Shown: piece after piece, positions 7,051 through 11,966 of the stretch
How the letters are laid out: each line of letters opens with the position of its first letter
How positions within the stretch are numbered: the first letter of the stretch is position 1
Position numbers and translations under genes: made by a program
The notes under the pieces: generated by a model
Database searches by the model: none
Told to the model about the DNA's origin: nothing
Seen by the model: the letters and a program-made list of their open reading frames with translations, nothing else
Source of the DNA: Caldifarciminota bacterium 4484_100
GTDB taxonomy: Bacteria > Hydrothermota > Tepidihabitantia > SM23-42
NCBI GenBank assembly: GCA_002049785.1
Contig: MUKB01000089.1
Location: 1 to 11,966, forward strand
Direction of reading: 5' to 3'
Length of the DNA: 11,966 nucleotides

Positions 7051-7691
7051 TGGCATTAGAAGGAAATCTTCAGGATTTTGAATTGACTGATGTTTTTCAG
7101 TTGATTCAATTAGGACAGAAGGATGGTGGTTTGAGGATTCAATCACCAGATGATGTCGGTGTGGTTTACTTTAAGGGAGGGATCGTTGTCCATGCCCGCA
7201 CCAATAAACTTCAGGGTGAACCTGCAATTGATGCAATCCTGAGCTGGCGTAAGGGCAGGTTTGTTTTCAACCCGGGTGAAGAGACGATGGAGAATACAGT
7301 AAACCTTCCGATCCAGCAGGTGATACTGGAGGCGGCACGGCGTATTGATGAGCTCCACAAGATTCAGAAGTTAATCCCATCTTTTGATCTGGTGGTAAAG
7401 ATTGTTGAGGTTCCCAAGGCTGGGGTTGAAAAGATTCATCTGAAACCTGAAGAGTGGAAGGTGCTTTCATTTGTTGATGGAACTCTTACGATCAAGCAGA
7501 TTGCAGGTCGGGCAAATATCTCAGAATTTGAGGTGGGGAAGATTTTATATGGAATGATCTCTTCGGGATTGGTTGAGGTGGTAGAATCAAAGCCTGAAGA
7601 GGAGAAGACTTCAGAAGAGAAACCTGAAGAGGAGAAAGGTCCTGAAAAGAAAGAGGGTGGTGGACTTTTCGGAATCTTCAGGAAGAAGTAG
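7050..7691 (+). CDS. DUF4388 (PATAN-type) protein with winged-helix C-terminal domain
   Basis: The 213-residue product opens with MALEGNLQDFELTDVFQLIQLGQKDGGLRI, then VYFKGGIVVHA and GRFVFNPGEE, the standard DUF4388/PATAN pattern (about residues 1-90). This domain is common near two-component and gliding or secretion regulators and is thought to mediate protein-protein contacts. Residues about 129-178 (LKPEEWKVLSFVDG, TIKQIAGRANISEFEVGKILYGMISSGLVEVV) look like a winged helix, as often found in DUF4388 proteins. A Glu/Lys-rich linker contains a 14-base sequence repeated at 7593 and 7623. The C-terminus is GGGLFGIFRKK, a small basic hydrophobic tail. The ATG overlaps the accA TAA by one base (TAATG), with only a weak AAGGGA upstream, so translation is probably coupled. 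The 3' end overlaps the convergent HAD gene by 14 bases. Regulatory partner unknown. Confidence 0.8.
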   Translation: MALEGNLQDFELTDVFQLIQLGQKDGGLRIQSPDDVGVVYFKGGIVVHARTNKLQGEPAIDAILSWRKGRFVFNPGEETMENTVNLPIQQVILEAARRIDELHKIQKLIPSFDLVVKIVEVPKAGVEKIHLKPEEWKVLSFVDGTLTIKQIAGRANISEFEVGKILYGMISSGLVEVVESKPEEEKTSEEKPEEEKGPEKKEGGGLFGIFRKK

Positions 7692-8313
7692 AACCGATTA
7701 TATCTCTAGGTCCTTTTACTTCATATATCTGCATCCCCAAATTTCTGGCTGGAGCCAGGTCAACATTATAGCGGTCTCCAACAATCAGACATTCTTCAGG
7801 TCGGGCCTCAAATTGAGCCATCGCTCTTCTGAAGAATTCCGGGTCCGGTTTTAGAAGTTTGAAGCTGTTGTATGTAAATACCCGGTCAAATAGACTTTTT
7901 AGATTTAATGCCTGGATTACCCGTTCAGTCTGGATATCGTTGTTATTGGTGAAGATCGCAAGTTTATATTCTTTTTTAAGGAACTTTAAAGTCTTCTTCA
8001 ACTTCATATCCGGAACCAGGAATTGGCCAGGATCAACATATTTTATATTTTCCTTGTGCCAGACCTCAATCGGGACACCCAAGGATTTAAGGGTGAGGGT
8101 ATAGGGCATTGAGCCGCCAGCCTGCTTCTCTAGCTCTTTTTTCTTCTCCTCAACGATTATCCGCGCCTGAGATGGGTCAAGTTTCTTATAATGGCTGAGT
8201 GTTTGATAAGCGGCATCCGCATATTTTTTTCTCAATTCGGGTGCGCAATACAGGGTGCCGTCCAAATCGAAGAATACTACTTTTATCGAAGGCCTGGTCT
8301 TTATAAATTTAAT
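7678..8313 (-). CDS. HAD-superfamily hydrolase (HAD-IA, phosphatase-like), non-canonical start
   Basis: All four HAD motifs are present: I, VVFFDLDGTLY (nucleophile and acid/base Asp, at about 8280-8250); II, LAIFTNNN (Thr); III, KLLKPDPEFF (Lys); IV, IVGDRYNVDL (Asp pair). A helical cap lies between motifs I and II. This fits subfamily IA phosphatases (phosphoglycolate phosphatase or nucleotidase types); the substrate cannot be assigned. The first ATG/GTG/TTG in this frame is TTG at 8265, which falls inside the DLDGT motif and would remove the catalytic Asp, so it cannot be the start. The frame is open upstream into porB without a canonical start. ATT at 8313 overlaps the last base of the porB TAA (TAATT) and gives residues FIKTRPSIKVVFFDLDGT; ATA at 8286 (MKVVFFDLDGT-like) is the other option. 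I use 8313, with low certainty for the start itself. The gene is last in the por transcription unit and overlaps the convergent DUF4388 gene by 14 bases. Confidence 0.8.
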   Translation of the reverse strand: MKFIKTRPSIKVVFFDLDGTLYCAPELRKKYADAAYQTLSHYKKLDPSQARIIVEEKKKELEKQAGGSMPYTLTLKSLGVPIEVWHKENIKYVDPGQFLVPDMKLKKTLKFLKKEYKLAIFTNNNDIQTERVIQALNLKSLFDRVFTYNSFKLLKPDPEFFRRAMAQFEARPEECLIVGDRYNVDLAPARNLGMQIYEVKGPRDIIGSTSS

Positions 8314-9236
8314 TAATCCGCCTGACTCCTCTTTAATAACCGCTCCCAGATTCGATCAACTTCAGCCTGGAACTCTTTTATCGGCAGGTCATCACGCCAT
8401 TTGAATAGATGCCCGAATCTTCCCTGAAGTTTTAGAAATTCCGTAATCGGTTTTTTCTCTTTCGGTTTTACAGTAATTCTGTATTTTCCATCCTGATATT
8501 CGTATAGGGGCCAGATACAGGTTTCCACCGCAATTTTTGTGACCTTTACGGTCATCTCTGGTGCATAGGCCCAGCCCAACCTGCAGGGTGAATATATGTT
8601 GAGAAAAGAAGGGCCATCAGCATCCAGGGCCTTTCTCACCTTTGTTATTAAATCATTCCAGTAGCCGATGGTCGCCTGGGCTGCATAGGCAGGTTCATGG
8701 GCGATGATGATTTCGGTCAGGTTCTTTCTGAGCTGTATTTTACCCGGGATGACTGTGCCTGCAGGTGAGGTTGTGGTATGTGCTCCTCTGGGTGTTGCTG
8801 ATGAACGTTGGATTCCTGTATTCATATAGGCCTCATTGTTATAGCAGACATAAAGAACCCGGTGCCTCCTTTCTATCATTCCGGACAGCGATTGAAGACC
8901 GATGTCATAGGTGCCGCCATCGCCACCGAATGCGATGAACCTTATGTCTTTATTTATTTTACCTTTTTTCTTGAGGGCACGATATGCGGTCTCAACACCG
9001 CTCATCGTTGCAGCAACATTTTCAAATGCATTATGGATAAAAGGAACATTCCAGGCAGAATACGGGAAGATCGTTGTTGCAACCTCTAAGCATCCGGTTG
9101 CACAGCCGACAACCACGGGTTGTTGTGCAGCAAGTAAAACCTGACGGGCGATGATTGTTGCACCACAGCCTGGGCAGGCCCTGTGTCCACCTACAAACTT
9201 TTCTTCCTGATGACTCAGTTCTTTCAGGGTTGCCAT
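8313..9236 (-). CDS. porB: Pyruvate:ferredoxin oxidoreductase, beta subunit
   Basis: Beta subunit, carrying thiamine diphosphate and an iron-sulfur cluster; the complex converts pyruvate and CoA to acetyl-CoA and CO2 with reduction of ferredoxin, or the reverse. The 307-residue product has RACPGCGAT (Cys21, Cys24) and GCATGC near residues 44-49. It also has the TPP-binding segment FGGDGGTYDIGLQ and the typical NNEAYMNTGIQRSSATPRGAHTTTSPAG. A later Cys lies in YSPCRLGW. The NEAYMNTG...ATP stretch is typical of pyruvate enzymes rather than branched-chain or 2-oxoglutarate enzymes. The ATG overlaps the porA stop by one base (TAATG), preceded by AAGGGAGG within the porA end. About 35 residues at the C-terminus (IKEFQAEVDRIWERLLKRS) are charged and helical, as is common in this subunit. 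Cytosolic. Confidence 0.93.
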   Translation of the reverse strand: MATLKELSHQEEKFVGGHRACPGCGATIIARQVLLAAQQPVVVGCATGCLEVATTIFPYSAWNVPFIHNAFENVAATMSGVETAYRALKKKGKINKDIRFIAFGGDGGTYDIGLQSLSGMIERRHRVLYVCYNNEAYMNTGIQRSSATPRGAHTTTSPAGTVIPGKIQLRKNLTEIIIAHEPAYAAQATIGYWNDLITKVRKALDADGPSFLNIYSPCRLGWAYAPEMTVKVTKIAVETCIWPLYEYQDGKYRITVKPKEKKPITEFLKLQGRFGHLFKWRDDLPIKEFQAEVDRIWERLLKRSQAD

Positions 9237-10408
9237 TATTCCTCCCTTACTCCAAAATAGACAATATCTTTATCAACCTTACCCGCCTTCTTGAGTGCAA
9301 AGAGATTTTCGTAGATCGATTCGATCTCTTCAATGGTGATGTCCCGACCACCCAGTCCGTAGATGAAGTTCTTCAGGAGTGGACGTTTATCAGAATCGTA
9401 CAGGATTGAACGGCAGTCGTTGTAGAGATGTCCGCCCAGGGTTGAGAGCGTATCAGAGCGGTCCATAATACCTACCACATCAACCTTTTTCAATGCATTC
9501 AGCATATGTGATTTTGGAAATGGACGATATATCCTTGCCCGGATCAGACCGACCTTTTTACCCTTTTCCCGCAACCTCTCGACTGCGACCTTTGCGGTGC
9601 CACCAGTAGAACCCATTACCAGGATTGCCACCTCGGCATCGTCCAGTTTATATTCATCCACTACCGGGTAAAAACGGCCAAACCTATCACCAAACTCCTT
9701 TTGAACTTTTTCAATAATTGGAAGAACATTGTTCATCGCGTCAATTTCTGAACGTTTATGCTCAAAGAAATAGTCCTGGAGATCTAACGGCCCCAGGGTA
9801 ATGGGATTATCCACATCGAGCAGGGAATATTTTACCTTCCTCTCACCAAGGAATTTGGGGACATCCTGGTCATTCAGGAGTTCAATTCTCTCCATACCAT
9901 GGCTGAGGATGAAACCGTCGGTCGTCACCATTGCTGGCAACAGTGCGGATTCAGCAATCTTTACCGCCTGGATTGTCGAATCATAGGCCTCCTGGGTGTT
10001 TTCTGAAAAAATCTGTATCCAGCCTGAATCCCTTGAACCCAGGGAGTCTGAATGGTCACAATGGATATTTATCGGACTTGAGAGCGAACGGTTAACAAGG
10101 CAGATCACGATGGGAAGACGCAACCCTGCAGCGATATAGAGGATTTCATGCATTAAGGCCAGCCCCTGGGATGCAGTTGAAGTCATTACCCTTGCTCCTG
10201 CAGCTGATGCCCCACAGCAGGCACTGATTGCTGAATGTTCACTCTCAGCAGGAACAAATTCTGTATCCACCTTTCCATCACTTACAAACTTGGCAAAGAG
10301 CTGGACAACCTCGGTTGCTGGTGTGATTGGATAGGCGGCAACCACATCCGGATTTATCTGACGCATAGCCTCGGCCATCGCTTCATTACCGGTTCTTGCA
10401 ACAATCAT
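9236..10408 (-). CDS. porA: Pyruvate:ferredoxin oxidoreductase, alpha subunit
   Basis: Carries the pyrimidine-binding half of the thiamine site and a transketolase C-like domain. Visible hallmarks are MIVARTGNEAMAEAMRQI, VVAAYPITPATEVV, EHSAISACCGASAAGARV with STASQGLALMHE, LSSPINIHCDHSDSLGSRDSGWIQIF, and the C-terminal-domain segments VAILVMGSTGGTA and RIYRPFP. The 390-residue length is normal. I start at ATG 10408: it overlaps the porD TGA by four bases (ATGA), has AAGGGAGG four bases upstream, and begins exactly at the conserved MIVARTGNEA. The frame is open a further 22 codons upstream (to 10474), but those residues only overlay porD and are Gly/Lys-rich. DHSD and SRDSGW are strong signs of a pyruvate-specific enzyme. 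Operon position is third of four por genes. Confidence 0.93.
   Translation of the reverse strand: MIVARTGNEAMAEAMRQINPDVVAAYPITPATEVVQLFAKFVSDGKVDTEFVPAESEHSAISACCGASAAGARVMTSTASQGLALMHEILYIAAGLRLPIVICLVNRSLSSPINIHCDHSDSLGSRDSGWIQIFSENTQEAYDSTIQAVKIAESALLPAMVTTDGFILSHGMERIELLNDQDVPKFLGERKVKYSLLDVDNPITLGPLDLQDYFFEHKRSEIDAMNNVLPIIEKVQKEFGDRFGRFYPVVDEYKLDDAEVAILVMGSTGGTAKVAVERLREKGKKVGLIRARIYRPFPKSHMLNALKKVDVVGIMDRSDTLSTLGGHLYNDCRSILYDSDKRPLLKNFIYGLGGRDITIEEIESIYENLFALKKAGKVDKDIVYFGVREE
9241..9248 (-). promoter_or_regulatory. Shine-Dalgarno of porB, inside the porA end
   Basis: AAGGGAGG on the minus strand, four bases before the porB ATG. It encodes part of the last porA residues (VREE) and matches the porA Shine-Dalgarno exactly. 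Confidence 0.8.
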
Positions 10409-10692
10409 TTTTCCTCCCTTACCATCGTTATTGCCTTTACCTTGGGTGGACATTCCTCGGCGCAGATTCCACAACCCTTACAATAGCGATAGTCGATTCC
10501 CTGAACCTTTTCGTCCTTTACAATTATTGCGGAATCCGGACAGTATATCCAGCAGATCAGACAATGGATGCATTTATTCTCATCCCAGATTGGCCTTTCA
10601 CTTCGCCAATCCCCGGTTTCAAACCTCTTACTGCTTGCTGGTTCAGTAACCAGACCGATCGGTAATTCCCGCCAACCTTTTTTCTCACTCAT
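10405..10692 (-). CDS. porD: Pyruvate:ferredoxin oxidoreductase, delta subunit (2x[4Fe-4S] ferredoxin)
   Basis: The 95-residue subunit carries two classical [4Fe-4S] motifs: C41-IH-C44-LI-C47-WIY-C51-P and C71-KG-C74-GI-C77-AEE-C81-P. It relays electrons from the thiamine site to external ferredoxin. The N-terminal half (KGWRELPIG, GDWRSERPIWDENK) is the usual lead-in of PorD-type subunits, where Trp and Pro-Ile-Trp precede the first cluster. The ATG overlaps the porG TGA by four bases, with GAGGAGG (10700-10706) seven bases upstream inside porG. The stop overlaps the porA ATG the same way. Order gamma-delta-alpha-beta is the common one for four-subunit enzymes in thermophiles and anaerobes. 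Confidence 0.95.
   Translation of the reverse strand: MSEKKGWRELPIGLVTEPASSKRFETGDWRSERPIWDENKCIHCLICWIYCPDSAIIVKDEKVQGIDYRYCKGCGICAEECPPKVKAITMVREEK
10413..10420 (-). promoter_or_regulatory. Shine-Dalgarno of porA, inside the porD end
   Basis: AAGGGAGG on the minus strand, four bases before the porA ATG. It encodes the VREE of the porD C-terminus (MVREEK) and decides in favour of the 10408 start over upstream in-frame options. Confidence 0.8.
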
Positions 10693-11261
10693 TCCTGAAC
10701 CTCCTCATATGCCCTTTTTATTGCCTTGATATTACCTTCAACCACATCAGGACGACCTGGAAATTTCTTTTCCAATCTCTTACGCACCGATTTCAGCATC
10801 GGTTCAAATTCGAGTAACTTGGAGACCTTAATCAATGCACCGAGCATCGGGGTATTGGGAAGCTCTCTTCCCAGAATCTCCTTGGAGATTTTACTTGCAT
10901 CAACCACATAAATCTTCTGGGTTGTAAGTTTCAACTGTTTCTTTATTTCATCCGTGGTCTTCTGGGTATTGACAAGGATTGTGCCGTCTGCGGGCAGACC
11001 TTCGGTCACCCCGATTGTTTCCATCAGGGTGGGGTCCAGAACCACCACGATATTCGGGTTTTTGATTCCACAGTGCTGGAGGATCGGTTCATCTGAAACA
11101 CGATTGAAGGCAAAGACCGGTGCGCCCATTCGCTCTGGCCCGTATTCTGGAAAGGCCTGAATATATTTTCCGGTTTCTATGGCTGCGTCGGCAAAGAGCA
11201 GGGCTGCTGTCTTGGCCCCCTGTCCTCCCCGGCCGTGCCATCTTATCTCTAATAAGGCCAT
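10689..11261 (-). CDS. porG: Pyruvate:ferredoxin oxidoreductase, gamma subunit
   Basis: First gene of the por operon (also named porC in some species). The 190-residue product starts MALLEIRWHGRGGQGAKTAA; the HGRGGQG loop (residues 9-15) is the diagnostic motif of the 2-oxoacid oxidoreductase gamma family. FPEYGPERMGAPVFAF and IVVVLDPTLM follow as expected. The gamma subunit binds CoA and completes the active complex. I choose ATG at 11261, not the in-frame TTG at 11267: the Shine-Dalgarno AAAGGAG (11268-11274) lies six bases before the ATG but directly touches the TTG, which would be too close. Its end overlaps porD by four bases. A promoter lies about 100 bases upstream and a small hairpin abuts the Shine-Dalgarno. 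Confidence 0.94.
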   Translation of the reverse strand: MALLEIRWHGRGGQGAKTAALLFADAAIETGKYIQAFPEYGPERMGAPVFAFNRVSDEPILQHCGIKNPNIVVVLDPTLMETIGVTEGLPADGTILVNTQKTTDEIKKQLKLTTQKIYVVDASKISKEILGRELPNTPMLGALIKVSKLLEFEPMLKSVRKRLEKKFPGRPDVVEGNIKAIKRAYEEVQE

Positions 11262-11267
11262 CTTCAA

Positions 11268-11274
11268 CTCCTTT
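11268..11274 (-). promoter_or_regulatory. Shine-Dalgarno of porG, decides the ATG start
   Basis: AAAGGAG on the minus strand with a six-base spacer (TTGAAG) to ATG 11261. Confidence 0.85.
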
Positions 11275-11294
11275 CTTAATAAAGACTTAAGAAA
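11272..11294 (-). promoter_or_regulatory. Leader hairpin overlapping the porG Shine-Dalgarno
   Basis: On the minus strand TTTCTTAA (11294-11287) and TTAAGAAA (11279-11272) form a perfect 8-bp stem with the 7-base loop GTCTTTA. The last three stem bases are the first three of the porG Shine-Dalgarno. The stem is AU-rich, so its stability is modest; a role in translation control is only an inference. Confidence 0.4.
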
Positions 11295-11362
11295 ATATTA
11301 ATGCCTCTTACATCGGGTCTGCAAACATCAAGCCATTTTAGCTTTATTGGATTCTTTAAGTT

Positions 11363-11390
11363 ATTATAGCGAAAATTTCTGATAAGTCAA
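11363..11390 (-). promoter_or_regulatory. Sigma70-type promoter of the por operon
   Basis: On the minus strand TTGACT (11390-11385) and a perfect TATAAT (11368-11363) are 16 bases apart. The start would be near 11356, giving a leader of about 95 bases before porG. It is the only near-consensus promoter I found upstream of the operon. Confidence 0.8.
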
Positions 11391-11422
11391 TGGACATCCT
11401 GCTTGGAATTTCTGGTTTCTCT

Positions 11423-11505
11423 GGTCCTGTCATGCTGAACCTTGTGCTAAGGAATCTCAGTATTGGTTCAGCATCTCATGGGACCCTGAAATAAATTCAG
11501 GGTGA
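11423..11505. repeat. Palindromic intergenic repeat element with two nested hairpins
   Basis: Hairpin 1 pairs ATGCTGAACC (11432-11441) with GGTTCAGCAT (11465-11474), a perfect 10-bp stem with a 23-base loop, and can extend outward to GGTCC (11423-11427) and GGACC (11481-11485). Hairpin 2 pairs ACCCTGAA (11483-11490) with TTCAGGGT (11496-11503), loop ATAAA. The outer ends GTCATGCTGAA and TTCAGGGTGAC are inverted repeats of each other at 9 of 11 positions. It resembles the 'GTCATnCTGAA ... TTCAGnATnT' interspersed repeats seen in many draft genomes of uncultured anaerobes; it has no coding capacity. Confidence 0.6.
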
Positions 11506-11516
11506 CTTTCTTTTTT

Positions 11517-11548
11517 AATTCCGAAATTCGAAATCCGAATTCCGAAAT
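11517..11548. repeat. Short AT-rich direct repeat (AATTCCGAAAT, two copies)
   Basis: AATTCCGAAAT occurs at 11517-11527 and 11538-11548 (21-base period), with related ATTCGAAATCCGAA between them. No gene or promoter is evident here. Confidence 0.6.
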
Positions 11549-11556
11549 GCTGTTCT

Positions 11557-11660
11557 TATCCAGTATCGAGTATCAAATATCCAGAATCAAGTAATCATCC
11601 AAATTTTTGCACTAATGTCCACACCGTATAACGATTAACTATCCTTATGTATCCAGCATC
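11557..11660. repeat. Degenerate TATCCAGNATC repeats, three copies
   Basis: TATCCAGTATC (11557-11567), TATCCAGAATC (11578-11588) and TATCCAGCATC (11650-11660) differ at one position only; GAGTATCAAATATC and CATCAACTAT nearby are related. Spacing is 21 and 72 bases, too irregular for CRISPR. It lies between the sorting-domain gene and the palindromic element; otherwise the stretch 11262-11662 shows nothing coding. Confidence 0.55.
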
Positions 11661-11662
11661 AA

Positions 11663-11966
11663 CTATTTTATTAACACCACTTTCTCAGTCTTCTTGTAAT
11701 CCCCGGCGGTTAATCGCACAAAATAGACACCAGCGGAGAAGTCTTCTGGTCTAATATAAAACTCATTCAACCCAATCCTCGCCCTACCATCAAATACCTT
11801 TTCTATTAACCGACCCACAACATCATAAATCTTTATCATAACTTTCCGCTCATCCGGGGAATTAAATCTTATCTTCAATAAGCCTTTTACCGGATTCGGA
11901 TAGATACGCTCAAACATAAACCGCCTGAAAAACCTTAGCTCTTCACCCTGGGGACCACCACCACCA
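11663..11966 (-). CDS. C-terminal sorting domain of a secreted or surface protein (5' part outside window)
   Basis: Only the last 100 or so residues are present; the frame is open to the right edge and reads GGGGPQGEELRFFRRF before FERIYPNPVKGLLKIRF. The tail shows YPNP, IKIYDVVGRLIEKVFDG, GLNEFYIRPEDFSAGVYFVRL and a closing KTEKVVLIK, which is the type A C-terminal sorting domain pattern (Por secretion tail, TIGR04183-like) used by type IX secretion and common in WOR-3 and Bacteroidota-type genomes. The domain is an Ig-like beta sandwich removed or anchored during export. A (GGT)4 run at the edge encodes a Gly linker, as expected between the functional part and the tail. An ATG at 11917 exists but sits at the domain border and is not the gene start. 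The protein's function cannot be told from this end. It stops 395 bases before the por operon and its terminator was not found. Confidence 0.85.
   Translation of the reverse strand, partial: GGGGPQGEELRFFRRFMFERIYPNPVKGLLKIRFNSPDERKVMIKIYDVVGRLIEKVFDGRARIGLNEFYIRPEDFSAGVYFVRLTAGDYKKTEKVVLIK

Noticed and set aside
7593..7636. Repeated CCTGAAGAGGAGAA as a functional DNA repeat
   Set aside because: It only reflects the low-complexity Glu/Lys linker of the DUF4388 protein.
8263..8265. TTG as the start of the HAD gene
   Set aside because: It would begin inside DLDGT and drop the nucleophilic Asp, which is needed for catalysis.
10409..10474. Upstream in-frame extension of porA by 22 residues
   Set aside because: The extension overlays porD, is not family-like, and the Shine-Dalgarno and conserved N-terminus both point to 10408.
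11483..11520. Stem ACCCTGAA/TTCAGGGT followed by TTTCTTTTTT, like a plus-strand terminator
   Set aside because: No plus-strand gene or promoter lies upstream of it for several kilobases; the nearest genes are on the minus strand, where the stem has no T-run after it. It fits better as part of the palindromic repeat.
11517..11660. Possible CRISPR array
   Set aside because: Repeat units are only 11 bases, unequal in spacing, and of two different kinds; no cas gene is present.
11954..11966. CCA microsatellite at the right edge as a regulatory repeat
   Set aside because: It is in frame as a Gly linker before the sorting domain of the partial gene, a common composition there.

Overview
The window looks like a contig piece from an uncultured, anaerobic, Gram-negative bacterium, most like the WOR-3/Stahlbacteria-type lineages around the FCB group. 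The reasons are a four-subunit pyruvate:ferredoxin oxidoreductase, a PorV/PorQ-type outer-membrane barrel protein, a type IX-like C-terminal sorting domain, a DUF4388 (PATAN) protein, and strong Shine-Dalgarno use with tightly packed genes. The lineage is an inference from gene content, not a measured result. No phage, transposon, CRISPR, tRNA or rRNA was seen.

Left part, plus strand (1-7691). The window opens in the 3' end of a TPR-tailed protein that probably belongs to the DUF2723/TMEM260-like family. A consensus promoter with its start site on the ATG then drives topA (topoisomerase I), followed one base later by a flavin-reductase-like gene and an endonuclease IV gene (nfo). The nfo frame has no usable start codon and looks shifted by -1 relative to the flavin reductase. 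A second promoter, a strong Shine-Dalgarno and a TTG start open a new operon: an uncharacterised barrel-sandwich/KOW protein, a PorV/PorQ-like outer-membrane protein, accA (carboxyltransferase alpha of acetyl-CoA carboxylase) and a DUF4388 protein. The accA copy here is broken: about 45 internal residues are missing and the reading frame changes at the junction.

Right part, minus strand (11390-7678). One promoter drives porG-porD-porA-porB, encoding a complete pyruvate:ferredoxin oxidoreductase, and then a HAD-family phosphatase. Each por junction overlaps by 1 or 4 bases, and the Shine-Dalgarno of each downstream por gene lies inside the end of the upstream one, which implies translational coupling. 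The HAD gene has no ATG/GTG/TTG at a plausible place and ends in a 14-base tail-to-tail overlap with the DUF4388 gene.

Intergenic stretch 11262-11662 holds the por promoter and leader (with a hairpin touching the porG Shine-Dalgarno), a palindromic repeat with nested hairpins, and two families of short AT-rich repeats. The window ends inside a minus-strand surface or secreted protein of which only the C-terminal sorting domain is present.

The points most worth a second look are the accA deletion between apparent short repeats, the flavin reductase/nfo frame problem, leaderless topA, the non-canonical start of the HAD gene, and the conserved-looking but unassigned barrel-sandwich/KOW protein. 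I see no convincing new multi-gene system.
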